A stretch of 43,656 nt of DNA from Rhodospirillaceae bacterium TMED167 (GCA_002170915.1 NHHQ01000038.1:1-43656), one strand, 5' to 3'; positions 29,748 to 39,656 are shown, counted from the first letter of the stretch. Translations and numbers: made by a program. Notes: generated by a model from the sequence alone, not told the origin.

Positions 29748-32573
29748 TTATGGACCTCCAGGATTAACTCCTACCTTTTCCATGGCTTCCCGGCGCTTCG
29801 CGTCTACATCTATATCATCCACTCGATCCATAGCTCGCTGATCAGCAGGCAGACGGTCCCCGTCGATATTGAATACGCTGCCGGAGCCTGTCAGAGCGTC
29901 CATAGACACATTGGTTCCGCTGGGGAACTGTCCGTTCTGCTGGAGGATGGCGAGCCACTCATCCAGATCCACCGCATCCCAGTTGATTTCCGCTATCTTG
30001 TCAAAAGGGATGCCGCCACAGCTTGGGTTCTTCGGTGACCCGAAGTCCTGTCCGAACTGAGGGCGAACCTGCTCCTGGATGATACGGGACAGTGGTGAGT
30101 TGAAGCAGCAGTACGCTTTACGCTTCTCGATGCAGGCTCCGAGAACCTTCTCCTTGCAGTACGACCCAACATAGGTGCAGCTATCCGTTGCCCGCTTGGT
30201 ATTCATCTCCAGTTCTTCCTGCTCGCAGGCATAGACCATCTGGATTACGGCCACTGCGACCACGTACACCGTATAGACCGTCATTGCCGCCCCGAGCATC
30301 GAGGCGGCCTGCGCAGCCATTTCATTCATAGCCTCTTCAGCGGCTTGGTCGGCTGCGGCTGTTGCTGCTGCCTCGGTCGTCGTGTCTCCGGCCAGGTTCC
30401 CCATGACATCCTGCAACATGCTCTTGGCTTGCTCTTTCAACTTCTCGATGAGCTGATTCTTCAGCTCCTCGATAGGCGACCAGATTTCCTCTACAGCGCC
30501 AGAGATATTGTCCATGTAATTAGTGAACGGCTGAGACACTTCGGTCCAGGCGTCCATCACTGGCTGCCTGAGCGTTTGATACGAACTCTTGATGACATTC
30601 CCATCCTCCAGCGCCAGCACCGCACCATCGAGCTTTGGAACCTGCCGGATCATCATGAGGTAATCGGCCATGCTGACATTGGAGGGCTTTTCACAACAAT
30701 CCGACACCCCGCCGACTGCAATCTTGCATTCACCAGCTTCGCCCCCGAACGCGGTACAGGTCACGTTCTCTTCGCCGGTTGCGTTGCCATCTTCGTCCTG
30801 GCCGGTGCAAGTCATATCCTGTGTCATGAACTGCGCCGCATTGAGCAGAGCTGAGGCTTTGGCGAAGTTCGCGGTCTGATCGGTGGATTGTGTCGGGTCG
30901 AGGCAGTCGTCCCCCATGCAGCGGATAGCTCCACCACACTGGTATTCGGTGTTTTTCTCAACGGTGTCGATGTCCACACTACTCCCGCAGTCCCACGTCT
31001 CCTCTTTGACGTAGCACACACCGGAGTTACCCTGAGCCCCATCAACACACTCCGAGCTGATAAAGCCGCACTGCGGGTTTTCTTCGTACTGCTGGCACGT
31101 ATTTAGATTCCCGCCTTCGTTGACCGGGCACTGCTCCTCACCGTTGACATCGGTGTAGCACTCCATATCCCCTTTGTAGAAATCGAAGTCCGCATCTACA
31201 GCGACTTTCTTGCAAAGGTTGGGAATACCAGGGATGGGAGAAGGCTTCAGGTTGTCCTCGCAGATTTTGATACCATTCGTATAGGTGCAGCCTTCCGCGT
31301 CACGCGGGTCGTCCACGCAGGTCAGGCTTCCCTCTGCAAAACCATCCACCACGCCAGTCGCAGATTCGATGCAGCTATCTGGTGACCATTCATCCTTGAT
31401 GATCGCTTTGGAGGGATCGTACTTGATGCGAATCTTCCCGAAGCCTTCCCCTTCGCCGGATACGGATACGCGGATTTTGAAACGTATAACTGAATCTTCA
31501 GGGACATTTTTGAAATACTGAGTAAGGTTGAGATTGGGGTTCTCGTCCCAGCTCGTGCTCAACTCACATTTACCAGCGGTCTCTGGCGGGAAGTTGTTGT
31601 TGGGACCAGACCAGACTTTCACCTCTTGCCCTGGCTCGCCAATCCAGATCTGCATGTAATCGTCCCACTTCGCCCGAACCAATGTTGCTGAGGTTATAGC
31701 GGCTGGGTTGACAACCTTGATCTCAGTAAATTCCTCGTAGATTGTGCATGAGCCTCCCCAGTAGTCGTCGCCTACTTTACCAATCCAAACGTCAGAACAT
31801 CCGCCTCCAGCTCCATCGCATGGGGAGATGTTGTAGGGGCCGTCATGGTGCTTCACTACTGCGGCTTCATAGTCGTGGATGACTTCACAGGTGGCACTTT
31901 TGTCGGTTACACGGTCGCAGGTTTCGTACTCTGGGTTGTGTACCGACATAGTTATTTCGTCGAAGGTTGTTTCAGCGGAACAATCGCCGAAGCCTTCAGC
32001 AATCACATCAATGTTTTCGTATGTGGCGTTGGTGAGCCCCAACATCGGGTCGGAACTGAAATCCGGGCGACTTTGATTTGAAGAGTCCACCAGAACTTTA
32101 TACGCGGCACCTGAGATAGAAGGGGTATCGCTGTAGGCATCTTCCCAGAGGGAGTCCTTTGCCTCGCTACCGGTTTCGCCCATCCCCTCTTCCGAGTCAT
32201 AGATCCCCTGGAGCTGGTCGAGGTCAGGGGCTACGCCATCAGAGAAATATTCGTTCTGCACCGAGGCATTGGAAGGGTTGCTGCCTGGGTACAGGCTTTG
32301 AACGCTGAACTGAGTTCCCCCTTGGTATTGGAGGTTGCCATTTTCGTCCTTCGTGGGCACCGTGATCTGTCCATTTTGGACCTTGGCCGGAGTATTCTTT
32401 GCCTCGCTACCCAGCTCGATACCCAGATTCTGGCCTTCGCGACCGAGCTGACTTAAAAAGTCCTGGGTATCGACTTCAGGTGACTCTTGAGCCACGCCGT
32501 GAAGCGGCATCAGCGTCGTCGTGAGAGTTAGCACGTAGGCTATAGCTCTCATCAAACGTGGTGAATTTCTCAT
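29748..32573 (-). CDS. traN: TraN, mating-pair stabilisation protein, 941 aa
   Basis: Large Cys-rich outer-membrane protein that holds donor and recipient together in F-type transfer. Seen: a signal peptide (start MRNSPRLMRAIAYVLT, cleavage near GVAQ), a long extracellular-type region with dozens of Cys residues in paired spacing (GSSVD, CQQYEENPQC), a helical Ala-rich segment (about residues 690-760), and the C-terminal Cys-containing region (CYCFN-type, CEQEELEMN) of TraN proteins. The frame opens upstream, but GAGGAAG marks ATG 32571-32573. It has its own promoter box and follows the traU terminator. Confidence 0.9.
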   Translation of the reverse strand: MRNSPRLMRAIAYVLTLTTTLMPLHGVAQESPEVDTQDFLSQLGREGQNLGIELGSEAKNTPAKVQNGQITVPTKDENGNLQYQGGTQFSVQSLYPGSNPSNASVQNEYFSDGVAPDLDQLQGIYDSEEGMGETGSEAKDSLWEDAYSDTPSISGAAYKVLVDSSNQSRPDFSSDPMLGLTNATYENIDVIAEGFGDCSAETTFDEITMSVHNPEYETCDRVTDKSATCEVIHDYEAAVVKHHDGPYNISPCDGAGGGCSDVWIGKVGDDYWGGSCTIYEEFTEIKVVNPAAITSATLVRAKWDDYMQIWIGEPGQEVKVWSGPNNNFPPETAGKCELSTSWDENPNLNLTQYFKNVPEDSVIRFKIRVSVSGEGEGFGKIRIKYDPSKAIIKDEWSPDSCIESATGVVDGFAEGSLTCVDDPRDAEGCTYTNGIKICEDNLKPSPIPGIPNLCKKVAVDADFDFYKGDMECYTDVNGEEQCPVNEGGNLNTCQQYEENPQCGFISSECVDGAQGNSGVCYVKEETWDCGSSVDIDTVEKNTEYQCGGAIRCMGDDCLDPTQSTDQTANFAKASALLNAAQFMTQDMTCTGQDEDGNATGEENVTCTAFGGEAGECKIAVGGVSDCCEKPSNVSMADYLMMIRQVPKLDGAVLALEDGNVIKSSYQTLRQPVMDAWTEVSQPFTNYMDNISGAVEEIWSPIEELKNQLIEKLKEQAKSMLQDVMGNLAGDTTTEAAATAAADQAAEEAMNEMAAQAASMLGAAMTVYTVYVVAVAVIQMVYACEQEELEMNTKRATDSCTYVGSYCKEKVLGACIEKRKAYCCFNSPLSRIIQEQVRPQFGQDFGSPKNPSCGGIPFDKIAEINWDAVDLDEWLAILQQNGQFPSGTNVSMDALTGSGSVFNIDGDRLPADQRAMDRVDDIDVDAKRREAMEKVGVNPGGP

Positions 32574-32612
32574 TGCTTCCTCGATACATAGATTGTCCAG
32601 ATTTACTGGAAT

Positions 32613-32663
32613 CTTATCGGAAGCAAAGCAGTTTCCTCCCACGGCTATTTGCCCGTTTCGGCA
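32613..32663 (-). promoter_or_regulatory. Activator-box promoter of traN
   Basis: Box TGCCGAAACGGGC (32651-32663), exactly 32 bp, then GATAAG (32613-32618). It directly follows the traU terminator. Confidence 0.6.
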
Positions 32664-32666
32664 ACA

Positions 32667-32690
32667 AAAAGGGGCCTGCTGGCCCCTTTT
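32667..32690. terminator. Terminator after traU (bidirectional stem)
   Basis: AAAAGGGGCC-TGCT-GGCCCCTTTT, a perfect 10-bp stem with T runs on both sides, 25 bp after the traU stop. Confidence 0.9.
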
Positions 32691-32714
32691 CGGTATTACT
32701 TGGTGGTATTGCGT

Positions 32715-33719
32715 TTAATGGTTACAGCAATCGTTCCATCGCCAAATCATGTAGATCGGATCTTGGCCGATAGCGGGGATTGTCCGAGAGAGCCCCCACG
32801 TCAGCGTGGATTCTCCAATCACATGATCTGATTCGGTCTCAGGCACAGGATGAAGCATTGTGAACTTGTACTGGGTCTTCGGTAGCGTTGGTACAATGTT
32901 CCCTCGGCACATTGCTTCCTCACCCATCGTTCCGTAAGCCAAACCTCTACGGTGCAGTGCGGCCAGCACCCGCGTAGAGAGAAGGCTGGAATCTCGAAGA
33001 ACGCCTTTTCCACCATTCTGGTTACCACTAAGCGGATACAGATTCCCCCACGTACCGGCACACCAGAACATCTGCTTAATCGGTCGGCCAGCAGTCGCTG
33101 CTACAGCATCCGCCGTGCAGGCTAAGGTAGCCACAGGGTTAGCGACCGCTGCCGCTTCTGGGTTCGTGAAAAAGGCCAGCTCATCATTGTTCCACGTTGG
33201 ATCCAGCTCCGACAGGTACATGATGTCCAGGTCAACATAGCCATCGGGATTGCAGCTCTGTTTAACGAACATGTCCAACATTTGCATGACCGGGTATGTG
33301 TAGTAGTGATAGTGCATAAACGACCCATCGCCACCATCATAGACGGCTTCCCCGTGGTGGCCCTGGTTCATGCGATCAAAAGGGAACCTGGTTCCATTGA
33401 GCACGGAAGAGCATCCTGGTACACGTTGAAACTCAACCAAACGGGCGGGTTCCCACATCGAGGTTGTGACACCAGGACGTGGCACCCCCTGATTGTCCTC
33501 GCACATGCACAGCGGGCTATCTACAGACTCATCCGGAACACGGCCATCGTCTGAAATTGTGACCCCAGCCACTCGAATGGGGAAGATACAGCTCCAACAA
33601 ATGTCAGTGATCATCTTAGGACCAATCACCTGTGCATCCTGACACCCTGGGTCCGCCACAGCGTTGGTGCTGCACAAGGCCGCGAGGGCGACGCACATGG
33701 CATACAGCGTTTTTCTCAT
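32715..33719 (-). CDS. traU: TraU, F-type transfer protein, 334 aa
   Basis: Periplasmic protein needed for DNA transfer in F-type systems. Signal peptide (MRKTLYAMCVALAALCSTNA), the family phrase DICWSCIFPIRVAG (about residue 40), many Cys residues, QSCNPDGYVD and a C-terminal WRWNDCCNH; the length of about 330 is normal. ATG 33717-33719 overlaps the stop of the EAL gene (ATGA), so translation is coupled. Last gene of the dsbC operon. Confidence 0.93.
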   Translation of the reverse strand: MRKTLYAMCVALAALCSTNAVADPGCQDAQVIGPKMITDICWSCIFPIRVAGVTISDDGRVPDESVDSPLCMCEDNQGVPRPGVTTSMWEPARLVEFQRVPGCSSVLNGTRFPFDRMNQGHHGEAVYDGGDGSFMHYHYYTYPVMQMLDMFVKQSCNPDGYVDLDIMYLSELDPTWNNDELAFFTNPEAAAVANPVATLACTADAVAATAGRPIKQMFWCAGTWGNLYPLSGNQNGGKGVLRDSSLLSTRVLAALHRRGLAYGTMGEEAMCRGNIVPTLPKTQYKFTMLHPVPETESDHVIGESTLTWGLSRTIPAIGQDPIYMIWRWNDCCNH

Positions 33720-34399
33720 TTCGCCACCGCCTGTTTCTTTTCTTTCTTCACCCATCCATCCAGCAGCGCTGGGCGTCCATGGTGATACCCTTGTTGAAGG
33801 TGAACACCCATCCACGAGGACTGCTGCGCGAGCTGCTCCGTCTCGACCTGCTCCCCGATGAGCGGTATATCACTGTCCTGACAGAACCTGACTCCTTTCA
33901 TATCCTTCTGAGCGAGCGCTGCCAGGCGTTTCACATCGAACTTACAGCCATCCCAAGGAAATGCCTCCAAACGCTCATGCGTTGAGTTCTTGTACCCGTA
34001 GTCATCCATCACCAGAGGGATACCCTTTACCTTCAGCTCGTCCCAGCGTTTCCATAGGGAAGCGTCTGTTACCCCTTCAGTCATCTCTATAATCAGTTCA
34101 ACAGTCGTGAGAGCACGAAAGCGCTCAACCTGAGCTATCCACGCGGCAAACCGATAGTCCGACTCCAGGGTTTCCTCTGACACGTTAATCATGAGTCTGG
34201 GGTAACGAGCCTCGATGGCGGGAATATTCTTGATCAGCAAGAGGATGACTTCAGGGTCAATATCTTCCCAGCGGATACCTACACGAACGTCTCCAGGGGC
34301 GTAGTAAACTTCATCGAAAAACCACCTGTTGAGAACTTCTGCGCCAACAACAACACCGCTTTTCGTGGAATGAATTGGCTGAAACATTGGAATTATCAT
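33716..34399 (-). CDS. EAL-domain c-di-GMP phosphodiesterase-like protein, 227 aa
   Basis: Stand-alone EAL domain without sensor or membrane segment. All catalytic positions look intact: E21-V-L (the EAL glutamate), N72 in INVS, E105 in IIEMTE, D132-D133 in MDDYG, K153 in CKFD, E186 in EQVETE and Q203-G-Y in LQQGYHHGRP. It should therefore be able to hydrolyse cyclic di-GMP. It overlaps both neighbours by ATGA (trbC/traW upstream, traU downstream), so it is made with the transfer apparatus. A link between transfer and lowering of c-di-GMP, for instance to change adhesion or motility, is inference. Confidence 0.88.
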   Translation of the reverse strand: MIIPMFQPIHSTKSGVVVGAEVLNRWFFDEVYYAPGDVRVGIRWEDIDPEVILLLIKNIPAIEARYPRLMINVSEETLESDYRFAAWIAQVERFRALTTVELIIEMTEGVTDASLWKRWDELKVKGIPLVMDDYGYKNSTHERLEAFPWDGCKFDVKRLAALAQKDMKGVRFCQDSDIPLIGEQVETEQLAQQSSWMGVHLQQGYHHGRPALLDGWVKKEKKQAVAK

Positions 34400-35652
34400 G
34401 GCTCATTTCTCCTATCAGCCAACTCTTCCACCACAAAGCGCTTGCCTTGGGCGGTAATGATCGAGGGCACATACTCCAGCTCAAACCGTTGTGCCACGTC
34501 AGGTGTTAACAGGAACACCGGGGCATCAAACGTGTCGGTCGTCTTGGTGTATGAGTCCCACCCTTCTTCTCTGTCCAGGCGTGTCACGATATAGGTGATT
34601 CGGGTGACTCCCGGCACCTGGTTGATACGTGGCAGAGCCTCTTTGACCCTAGCTACCTGGTCCTCATCCAGCGGATCGAGAACGACCACTGCCTGGGTGA
34701 ATGGAGCCACGTCCAAGGGGTTTATCAAATCACCTTGTTTCGCGATAAGCGTCCCGTCAGGTGCGGTGATGTCTTCAGAGATATAAACCGTTGGGTCCAG
34801 CTCTCGAACGCGGTCCTTGTGCGCTTCTGGCAATTCGCGGAAGTTTTGCTTGTTCCAGAAATTCTTGACTGCACCGCGCTTCTGCTCTTCCCAATCAATT
34901 TTGGCAAAGCGCTTCTTCATCAACTCAATCAGGTCGGGCTCACTAATGCTCTCTACGGGTCCACGAACCCCTAGATCACCGTCTGTACCGGCCTCAACCT
35001 GGCGAAGCAGCCACGCAGGGTTTGACAGGCCAGCGACACGGGCCACTTCTTCCGGCAGCTCACCCGGCAGCACAGATTGTTCTTTGCGAACAATGATGGT
35101 GGGTACTGAGGTGACGTTGTACTCTGTGAACAGAACTGGGTTGATAACGATGTTCGGAACCGGATCGCGCTCTGCGGCCATCTGCTGTATCTCCAGCATC
35201 GCTTCACCCAGATTGGCGTTTTCCGGAATGCCACGGAAGACGACCAGCACGTCAGGATTGCCTGACGCCATATCCAGCAAATCTTTAAGCCCCTGACTGC
35301 CCAGCGAGCGCGACGCGAATACAACCACTTTTTGATTGGAGAACCGCGTTTTTGCCTTCGCGAGTTCGTCCATTCGCTTCATGGTTGGGTCGGTCTGCTG
35401 GAGCTGCTGCACCAACTCCTTTGCTTCCTGATGAGCTGCTGAGAACTTTGCGTTGTCGGTACGAAGCCAGTCCGGCATTTCAGCGGCCTGAGCACTCTCG
35501 GCGATCTCTTTGGACTTGCGGACAATCTCCATGTCTTCATCAGTTAGAGGCGACTGGGAAGTCTGCTGAGCCATTGCTGGGGCAGCGATGATCACTGCCG
35601 CCGCCAAAGCAGCCTTAAAATAACGGGTAGGCGCGGCCAATGATCTGGTCAT
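34396..35652 (-). CDS. traW: TrbC-TraW fusion, pilus assembly, 418 aa
   Basis: Signal peptide (about 28 residues, ending PAMA). Residues ~105-225 form a TrbC-type thioredoxin-like domain (KVVVFASRSLGSQGLKDLL, SVPTIIV). Residues ~245-410 match TraW (AKIDWEEQKRGAVKNFWNKQNF, PTVYISEDITAPDGTLIAKQGDLINPL). F encodes these as separate proteins; a fused form is usual in SXT/IncA/C-like systems. Works in the periplasm in pilus assembly. It overlaps the peptidase gene upstream by 38 bp and the EAL gene by ATGA. Confidence 0.9.
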   Translation of the reverse strand: MTRSLAAPTRYFKAALAAAVIIAAPAMAQQTSQSPLTDEDMEIVRKSKEIAESAQAAEMPDWLRTDNAKFSAAHQEAKELVQQLQQTDPTMKRMDELAKAKTRFSNQKVVVFASRSLGSQGLKDLLDMASGNPDVLVVFRGIPENANLGEAMLEIQQMAAERDPVPNIVINPVLFTEYNVTSVPTIIVRKEQSVLPGELPEEVARVAGLSNPAWLLRQVEAGTDGDLGVRGPVESISEPDLIELMKKRFAKIDWEEQKRGAVKNFWNKQNFRELPEAHKDRVRELDPTVYISEDITAPDGTLIAKQGDLINPLDVAPFTQAVVVLDPLDEDQVARVKEALPRINQVPGVTRITYIVTRLDREEGWDSYTKTTDTFDAPVFLLTPDVAQRFELEYVPSIITAQGKRFVVEELADRRNEP

Positions 35653-36130
35653 GCTTTACAGTCCCCCAATATCTTGAATCGAAGCTCTGGCTGCTGGTCC
35701 CCATGAACCAGTAGTTCCCAGGCTTCAAAGTTGCCTCACCTACGAAGGCTTCCATTGGCTTGTTCAGCTTTTCAGCATGGACCAGCCCGTGCCCCTTAAA
35801 TTCGTTGTTGATGTAGATGTTCCCGTGCGAGCGGATTTCTACATGGTCTCCGGGAACACCCCGGAGATACTTCACCATTTCAGTGCCATCGTCGTAGAGT
35901 GGTTGAAGCCCTCGTGCAGAGAACACGTACACACCATCCTTCACCAGCTCCTGGTCCTTCTTGTCGATCAGATAGATGGAATAACCAGGAATACACTTCA
36001 CGACCTGCTCATCTATGCCTATGCGGTAGCGGTCAGCAAAGGCTGCCCCTGCTGCCCAGATAATGGCGAGCGCGATGCCCGCCTTTACACAGAAGCGGGG
36101 CCATGATTCTTTCTTGACCATCAGCTTCAT
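35615..36130 (-). CDS. trhF: TraF-type (S26) signal peptidase, 171 aa
   Basis: One N-terminal membrane segment (residues 13-31), then the S26 peptidase fold: catalytic Ser51 in PGYSIYL, general-base Lys87 in MVKYLRGVPGD, and a DSRYWG box (about residue 150). Plasmid TraF/TrhF enzymes process or cyclise pilin or other transfer proteins. The start overlaps the stop of trbI by ATGA. Confidence 0.9.
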   Translation of the reverse strand: MKLMVKKESWPRFCVKAGIALAIIWAAGAAFADRYRIGIDEQVVKCIPGYSIYLIDKKDQELVKDGVYVFSARGLQPLYDDGTEMVKYLRGVPGDHVEIRSHGNIYINNEFKGHGLVHAEKLNKPMEAFVGEATLKPGNYWFMGTSSQSFDSRYWGTVKHDQIIGRAYPLF

Positions 36131-36444
36131 TGCACCAGATCCTCCGGCAAGTAAACGTCTTCCGGAGCGGCAACAACGGCACCCGCGTCGAGCACCATGT
36201 ACCCTGCCTCACGAAGCCTTACCACGGCGTCGTTGGTCTGCATCATCAGCTTTTCGACCTCTTCCGGGGTCGCGCCGTCTGGGTACTGCATTGCCATTTT
36301 GGCGAAATCCACTACCACCACTGGCGGTGATTTCTGCAAACGCTCGTCAATGCTTGCTTGGCGCTGCTCGGCCATGAAATGAGAGGCCCCGGCACCGCCG
36401 ATAGTCCCAATGATTGCTGCGATTGTGATTGATTTAATGTCCAT
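36127..36444 (-). CDS. trbI: TrbI-like F-type transfer protein, 105 aa
   Basis: A single N-terminal membrane helix (residues 6-20, TIAAIIGTIGGAGAS) is followed by the phrase PVVVVDFAKMAMQYP and a coiled region, as in short F-type TrbI proteins that affect pilus retraction. ATG 36442-36444 has AAGGAG, and the gene sits in the usual place after traC. It overlaps traF-type peptidase by ATGA. Confidence 0.78.
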   Translation of the reverse strand: MDIKSITIAAIIGTIGGAGASHFMAEQRQASIDERLQKSPPVVVVDFAKMAMQYPDGATPEEVEKLMMQTNDAVVRLREAGYMVLDAGAVVAAPEDVYLPEDLVQ

Positions 36445-36457
36445 GGTTTGCTCCTTA

Positions 36458-38905
36458 CTACGCCCGCGCCCGATCCTGCATGACCGCCCGAATTGAATCA
36501 GGGATGCTGAGTCCGCGCTTGACGTATTGGTCAATTGCGTCCACATCTCCGGGATCGGTTGAGTACAGGAGCTTCTGGAAGTCGCCTACGATTAGACGCC
36601 CCACTCCCATGCCGGTCTTAGACTTAATGAAAATCTCGGAATAGATGCCCTGTACCGTATGCACGGTTTTCAGGATGTTGAAGCCGCCTTCAGAAAGGGT
36701 TAGGCGTCCGCTACGCTTGACAGACTCGACGGTCTCTTCGGTCTGACCAAGCAGGTACATGCTCGCTGAGTTCTCAGCAATAGCGCGACCTACAGCGTTT
36801 TCGTACAGGTCGTTGATACTCTGTGTCGCAATGACAACCGAGCCGCCGTACTTACGGAATTTCCGGTAGGCGTGTTCCATGAACACGGAGACTTCACCTT
36901 CCTTCAGCAGATCCCAGGCTTCGTCTACGATGACCACCTTCTTGCGGTTACGCTCACCCAGGAACACTTCCTGCTGGATTTGGTAGATAAGCTGAAGTAG
37001 CACGACCTGGCGCAGATGCTTACGGCCCTGAAGTTCATCCAGCTCCAATACAGTGAACTGGTTCTGGAAAGACACGTTGTTATCGTGGGCAAAGTATTTG
37101 CCATAACTGCCCCGCGACGTGAACGGGTAGAGCTGCATACCGACATCCTTCAAACGCTGATCCTGATGCTCTTCGAGGCACCGGTCGGCGATGTCGTCCA
37201 CCTTCATCTTCTGGCCCTTCTCCTCCCACACATCAGTCATGACCTGTTTGAGAGCAGAGACTTGCCATTCGCTGAGGTTACCTTTTGCTGAAGCCATGGC
37301 GCTTACCAGGCTCACAATGGCGTCTTCCTCATCTTCGTAGTTCTGAACCAGCTCAAACGGGTTCAGACATACTCCGGTGCCTTCTTCAAAGTGAACAAAG
37401 TCACCTTTGAGGAGATCAGACAGTTTCTGGTATGACTTACCGGCGTCGATAACCCAAACCTGAGCCCCTTCAGACAGGTACGAGAAAATCAGCTCGTTTG
37501 TCAGGAACGATTTCCCCGAGCCCGATTCCGCCGCAATAACCAGGTTCTTGTTCGTATTGGAATCATGAAGGGACAGACTCATGAGCTGTCCATTCCGAGA
37601 GAGCAGCGAAGCGTGGTAGGTGCCGGTGCCCTTCCACTCGCCGAAAATCGGCAGCAAGACCGCCGCCTGCTCAGTGGTCATTGTTTTGTGACGGAAAAGG
37701 TCTTTGACCGATTCCCGGTCAGTACACAACGGAAGGTTGTTAATCAGCATTGGCAACAGGACAAAGCGGTCTTCCATAAGGTCGAATCGAGTTTCCCGCC
37801 AGATATTTCGTGCGGACATCGCCGCCGCATCTGCCCGCTCTTTGGTCGGGGCAAAAATGATCATGGAATAGCTGATGCTGATAGGCTTCTGACCCTCTTT
37901 CATGGAGTCATACAGCACGTCGAAACCTTCCTTCTTATCAGCCAGTACCGGTACGAACTTGAGCATCGGCCCATAGGCTTGGTTGACCGCGAACTGACGC
38001 TTGCGGTCGAGTGTGCTCTTCATGTTCTCCGGGTCGGGGAAGAAGATGTTGGTGACAATCATGTAGTTTTCTTTGATGTTGGAGTTACCACCACTGATGT
38101 CACCGATATAGGTGATGGCGTCACCAAAGTAAGCCAGGTCTGGGAGCTTCTTCGCCGAGAGCACTTTGACGTGTTGGTCTCCGAGCTGGAGGCTGTTCTT
38201 CGTCATAGTGATGTCAGTGCCGTAATCGAACACCTGCTCACAGATGGGCCTGTCGGTATCCCAACTGCTGGTATTGGATTTCCAGGACGCATCGTCGCCC
38301 CAGTTCAGCATCGTCCCCATGATTCGGATGTAGTTCACCGCCGTCATGGGTAGCGGGCGCAAGCCAACAGTTTGCAGTGACGATTCAACCTTGCTTCGCA
38401 GATCCTGAAGCTCGCTCAATTCTGACGAAGTAGGCTTGCTGTCTTTGATGGGCACCTTCACGGTCACAAACAGCTTTGTGTCCTGGATCAAACCGCTGTC
38501 GTAGTAACCGCGCTCGTTATGAGCAACAATCTTCTCCCGAGTGTGATGCTTCAGGAACTCGGTACGCTCGCGGATAACCGACGAGAGCAGGTCATGCTGA
38601 TAGCCGTCGCGAAGCTCAATCATCCGGTACAGATCTTGTGTAATGTCCGGAGAGCGAAACAAGGTAAACTGCATTGTGGATTTCGCAGGGAACTCCTGGT
38701 TGAGCATCCCTACTGTCCGCTCTTGAACCTTCTCAGTGGCAGAGTTGAGCGGCTGACAAAGGAAGCCAAACCCTATGCTCTTGTCATCCATCAGGAAGGC
38801 GTAATCATCCTCAGAATACGCCAAAACCGGGATTACCCCGGCTGCGCGAATCTCTTCAGGAATGATGGTTTTCTGGAGCTTTTTCTTAATGGTGACAAGG
38901 TTCAC
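36458..38905 (-). CDS. traC: TraC (VirB4-family) ATPase, 815 aa
   Basis: Pilus-assembly ATPase. Walker A ESGSGKS at about residue 460 and Walker B VVIVDEAWDLL at about residue 660 are clear, and an N-terminal TraC_F_IV domain precedes them; the length is typical (about 800). The start is GTG 38903-38905, directly after the dsbC stop (TAAGTG), with GGAGG upstream. Peripheral inner-membrane protein of the mating channel. Confidence 0.95.
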   Translation of the reverse strand: MNLVTIKKKLQKTIIPEEIRAAGVIPVLAYSEDDYAFLMDDKSIGFGFLCQPLNSATEKVQERTVGMLNQEFPAKSTMQFTLFRSPDITQDLYRMIELRDGYQHDLLSSVIRERTEFLKHHTREKIVAHNERGYYDSGLIQDTKLFVTVKVPIKDSKPTSSELSELQDLRSKVESSLQTVGLRPLPMTAVNYIRIMGTMLNWGDDASWKSNTSSWDTDRPICEQVFDYGTDITMTKNSLQLGDQHVKVLSAKKLPDLAYFGDAITYIGDISGGNSNIKENYMIVTNIFFPDPENMKSTLDRKRQFAVNQAYGPMLKFVPVLADKKEGFDVLYDSMKEGQKPISISYSMIIFAPTKERADAAAMSARNIWRETRFDLMEDRFVLLPMLINNLPLCTDRESVKDLFRHKTMTTEQAAVLLPIFGEWKGTGTYHASLLSRNGQLMSLSLHDSNTNKNLVIAAESGSGKSFLTNELIFSYLSEGAQVWVIDAGKSYQKLSDLLKGDFVHFEEGTGVCLNPFELVQNYEDEEDAIVSLVSAMASAKGNLSEWQVSALKQVMTDVWEEKGQKMKVDDIADRCLEEHQDQRLKDVGMQLYPFTSRGSYGKYFAHDNNVSFQNQFTVLELDELQGRKHLRQVVLLQLIYQIQQEVFLGERNRKKVVIVDEAWDLLKEGEVSVFMEHAYRKFRKYGGSVVIATQSINDLYENAVGRAIAENSASMYLLGQTEETVESVKRSGRLTLSEGGFNILKTVHTVQGIYSEIFIKSKTGMGVGRLIVGDFQKLLYSTDPGDVDAIDQYVKRGLSIPDSIRAVMQDRARA

Positions 38906-39616
38906 TTACTTACCCTCCAGCCACTGTTGAAGCTCTTGCGGGCGGCCCTGGCTATAACGGCCATCCGGTGCAATGACAAAGGGAACGCCCTTCACATCCA
39001 GCAAATGCGCCATCATGAGGGTCAGGTCGTATTGCTTGGTGTCGCAGGAGGATTTCTGAGGCACCGTCTCCAGCGTGTTCTGCATGTAGGCATCGAGAGA
39101 ACCCTGACGGTCTTTCGCGCAGTACACCTTGCGGGCCAGCTTGTTGGACTCTTCACCCAACGCAGGGACAACCACGAATTTGAAGGTGTAGTTCCGGCCC
39201 AGCTTTTCAGCGTCTTTCATCAGCTTGTGACAAACGGAACAGAGTGGATCCACGAATGCGACAACTTGCTTGTCGCCAGTCCCGATGGTCAGAGTGTTGT
39301 AGTCATCAAGATCCGCACCCATGCGCTCGAAGTGAATGCGAGTGGCCGCATCCTGTATCTGAGCTGAGGTGTCCAGGGTGTCCTTGTACCAGATGTCATA
39401 GAGCTGTCCGCGCAGAACAAACCGCCCGTTTTCCGACATGAAGAGGATTTCGCCGTTGGCCTCCACGGCTTTCAGGCTCTTGATGGGAAGGCTAACGATT
39501 GAGTCCAGCTTGTTTTTGCTGGGATCAGATAGGTCGAGCTGCACCGACTGTGCAGATGATGCCGCCGACCACAGCATGGCCGTTACGGCGGCAGCTTTCA
39601 GGATATTCTTTCGCAT
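38906..39616 (-). CDS. dsbC: DsbC-like disulfide isomerase, 236 aa
   Basis: Signal peptide (about 22 residues), N-terminal dimerisation-type domain and thioredoxin fold with CSVC (126-129) and cis-Pro GVPFVI. DsbC-type enzymes correct disulfides in the periplasm; the very Cys-rich TraN and TraU made alongside are natural clients. GAGGAC precedes ATG 39614-39616. First gene of the transfer operon dsbC-traC-trbI-trhF-traW-EAL-traU. Confidence 0.9.
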   Translation of the reverse strand: MRKNILKAAAVTAMLWSAASSAQSVQLDLSDPSKNKLDSIVSLPIKSLKAVEANGEILFMSENGRFVLRGQLYDIWYKDTLDTSAQIQDAATRIHFERMGADLDDYNTLTIGTGDKQVVAFVDPLCSVCHKLMKDAEKLGRNYTFKFVVVPALGEESNKLARKVYCAKDRQGSLDAYMQNTLETVPQKSSCDTKQYDLTLMMAHLLDVKGVPFVIAPDGRYSQGRPQELQQWLEGK

Positions 39617-39656
39617 GACTGTCCTCTTTCGGGCGATATACCAAAACAGAGAACAG

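Noticed and set aside
28030..29750. A replication origin with iterons near the RepA-like gene
   Set aside because: I found no series of direct repeats or DnaA boxes that I could support.
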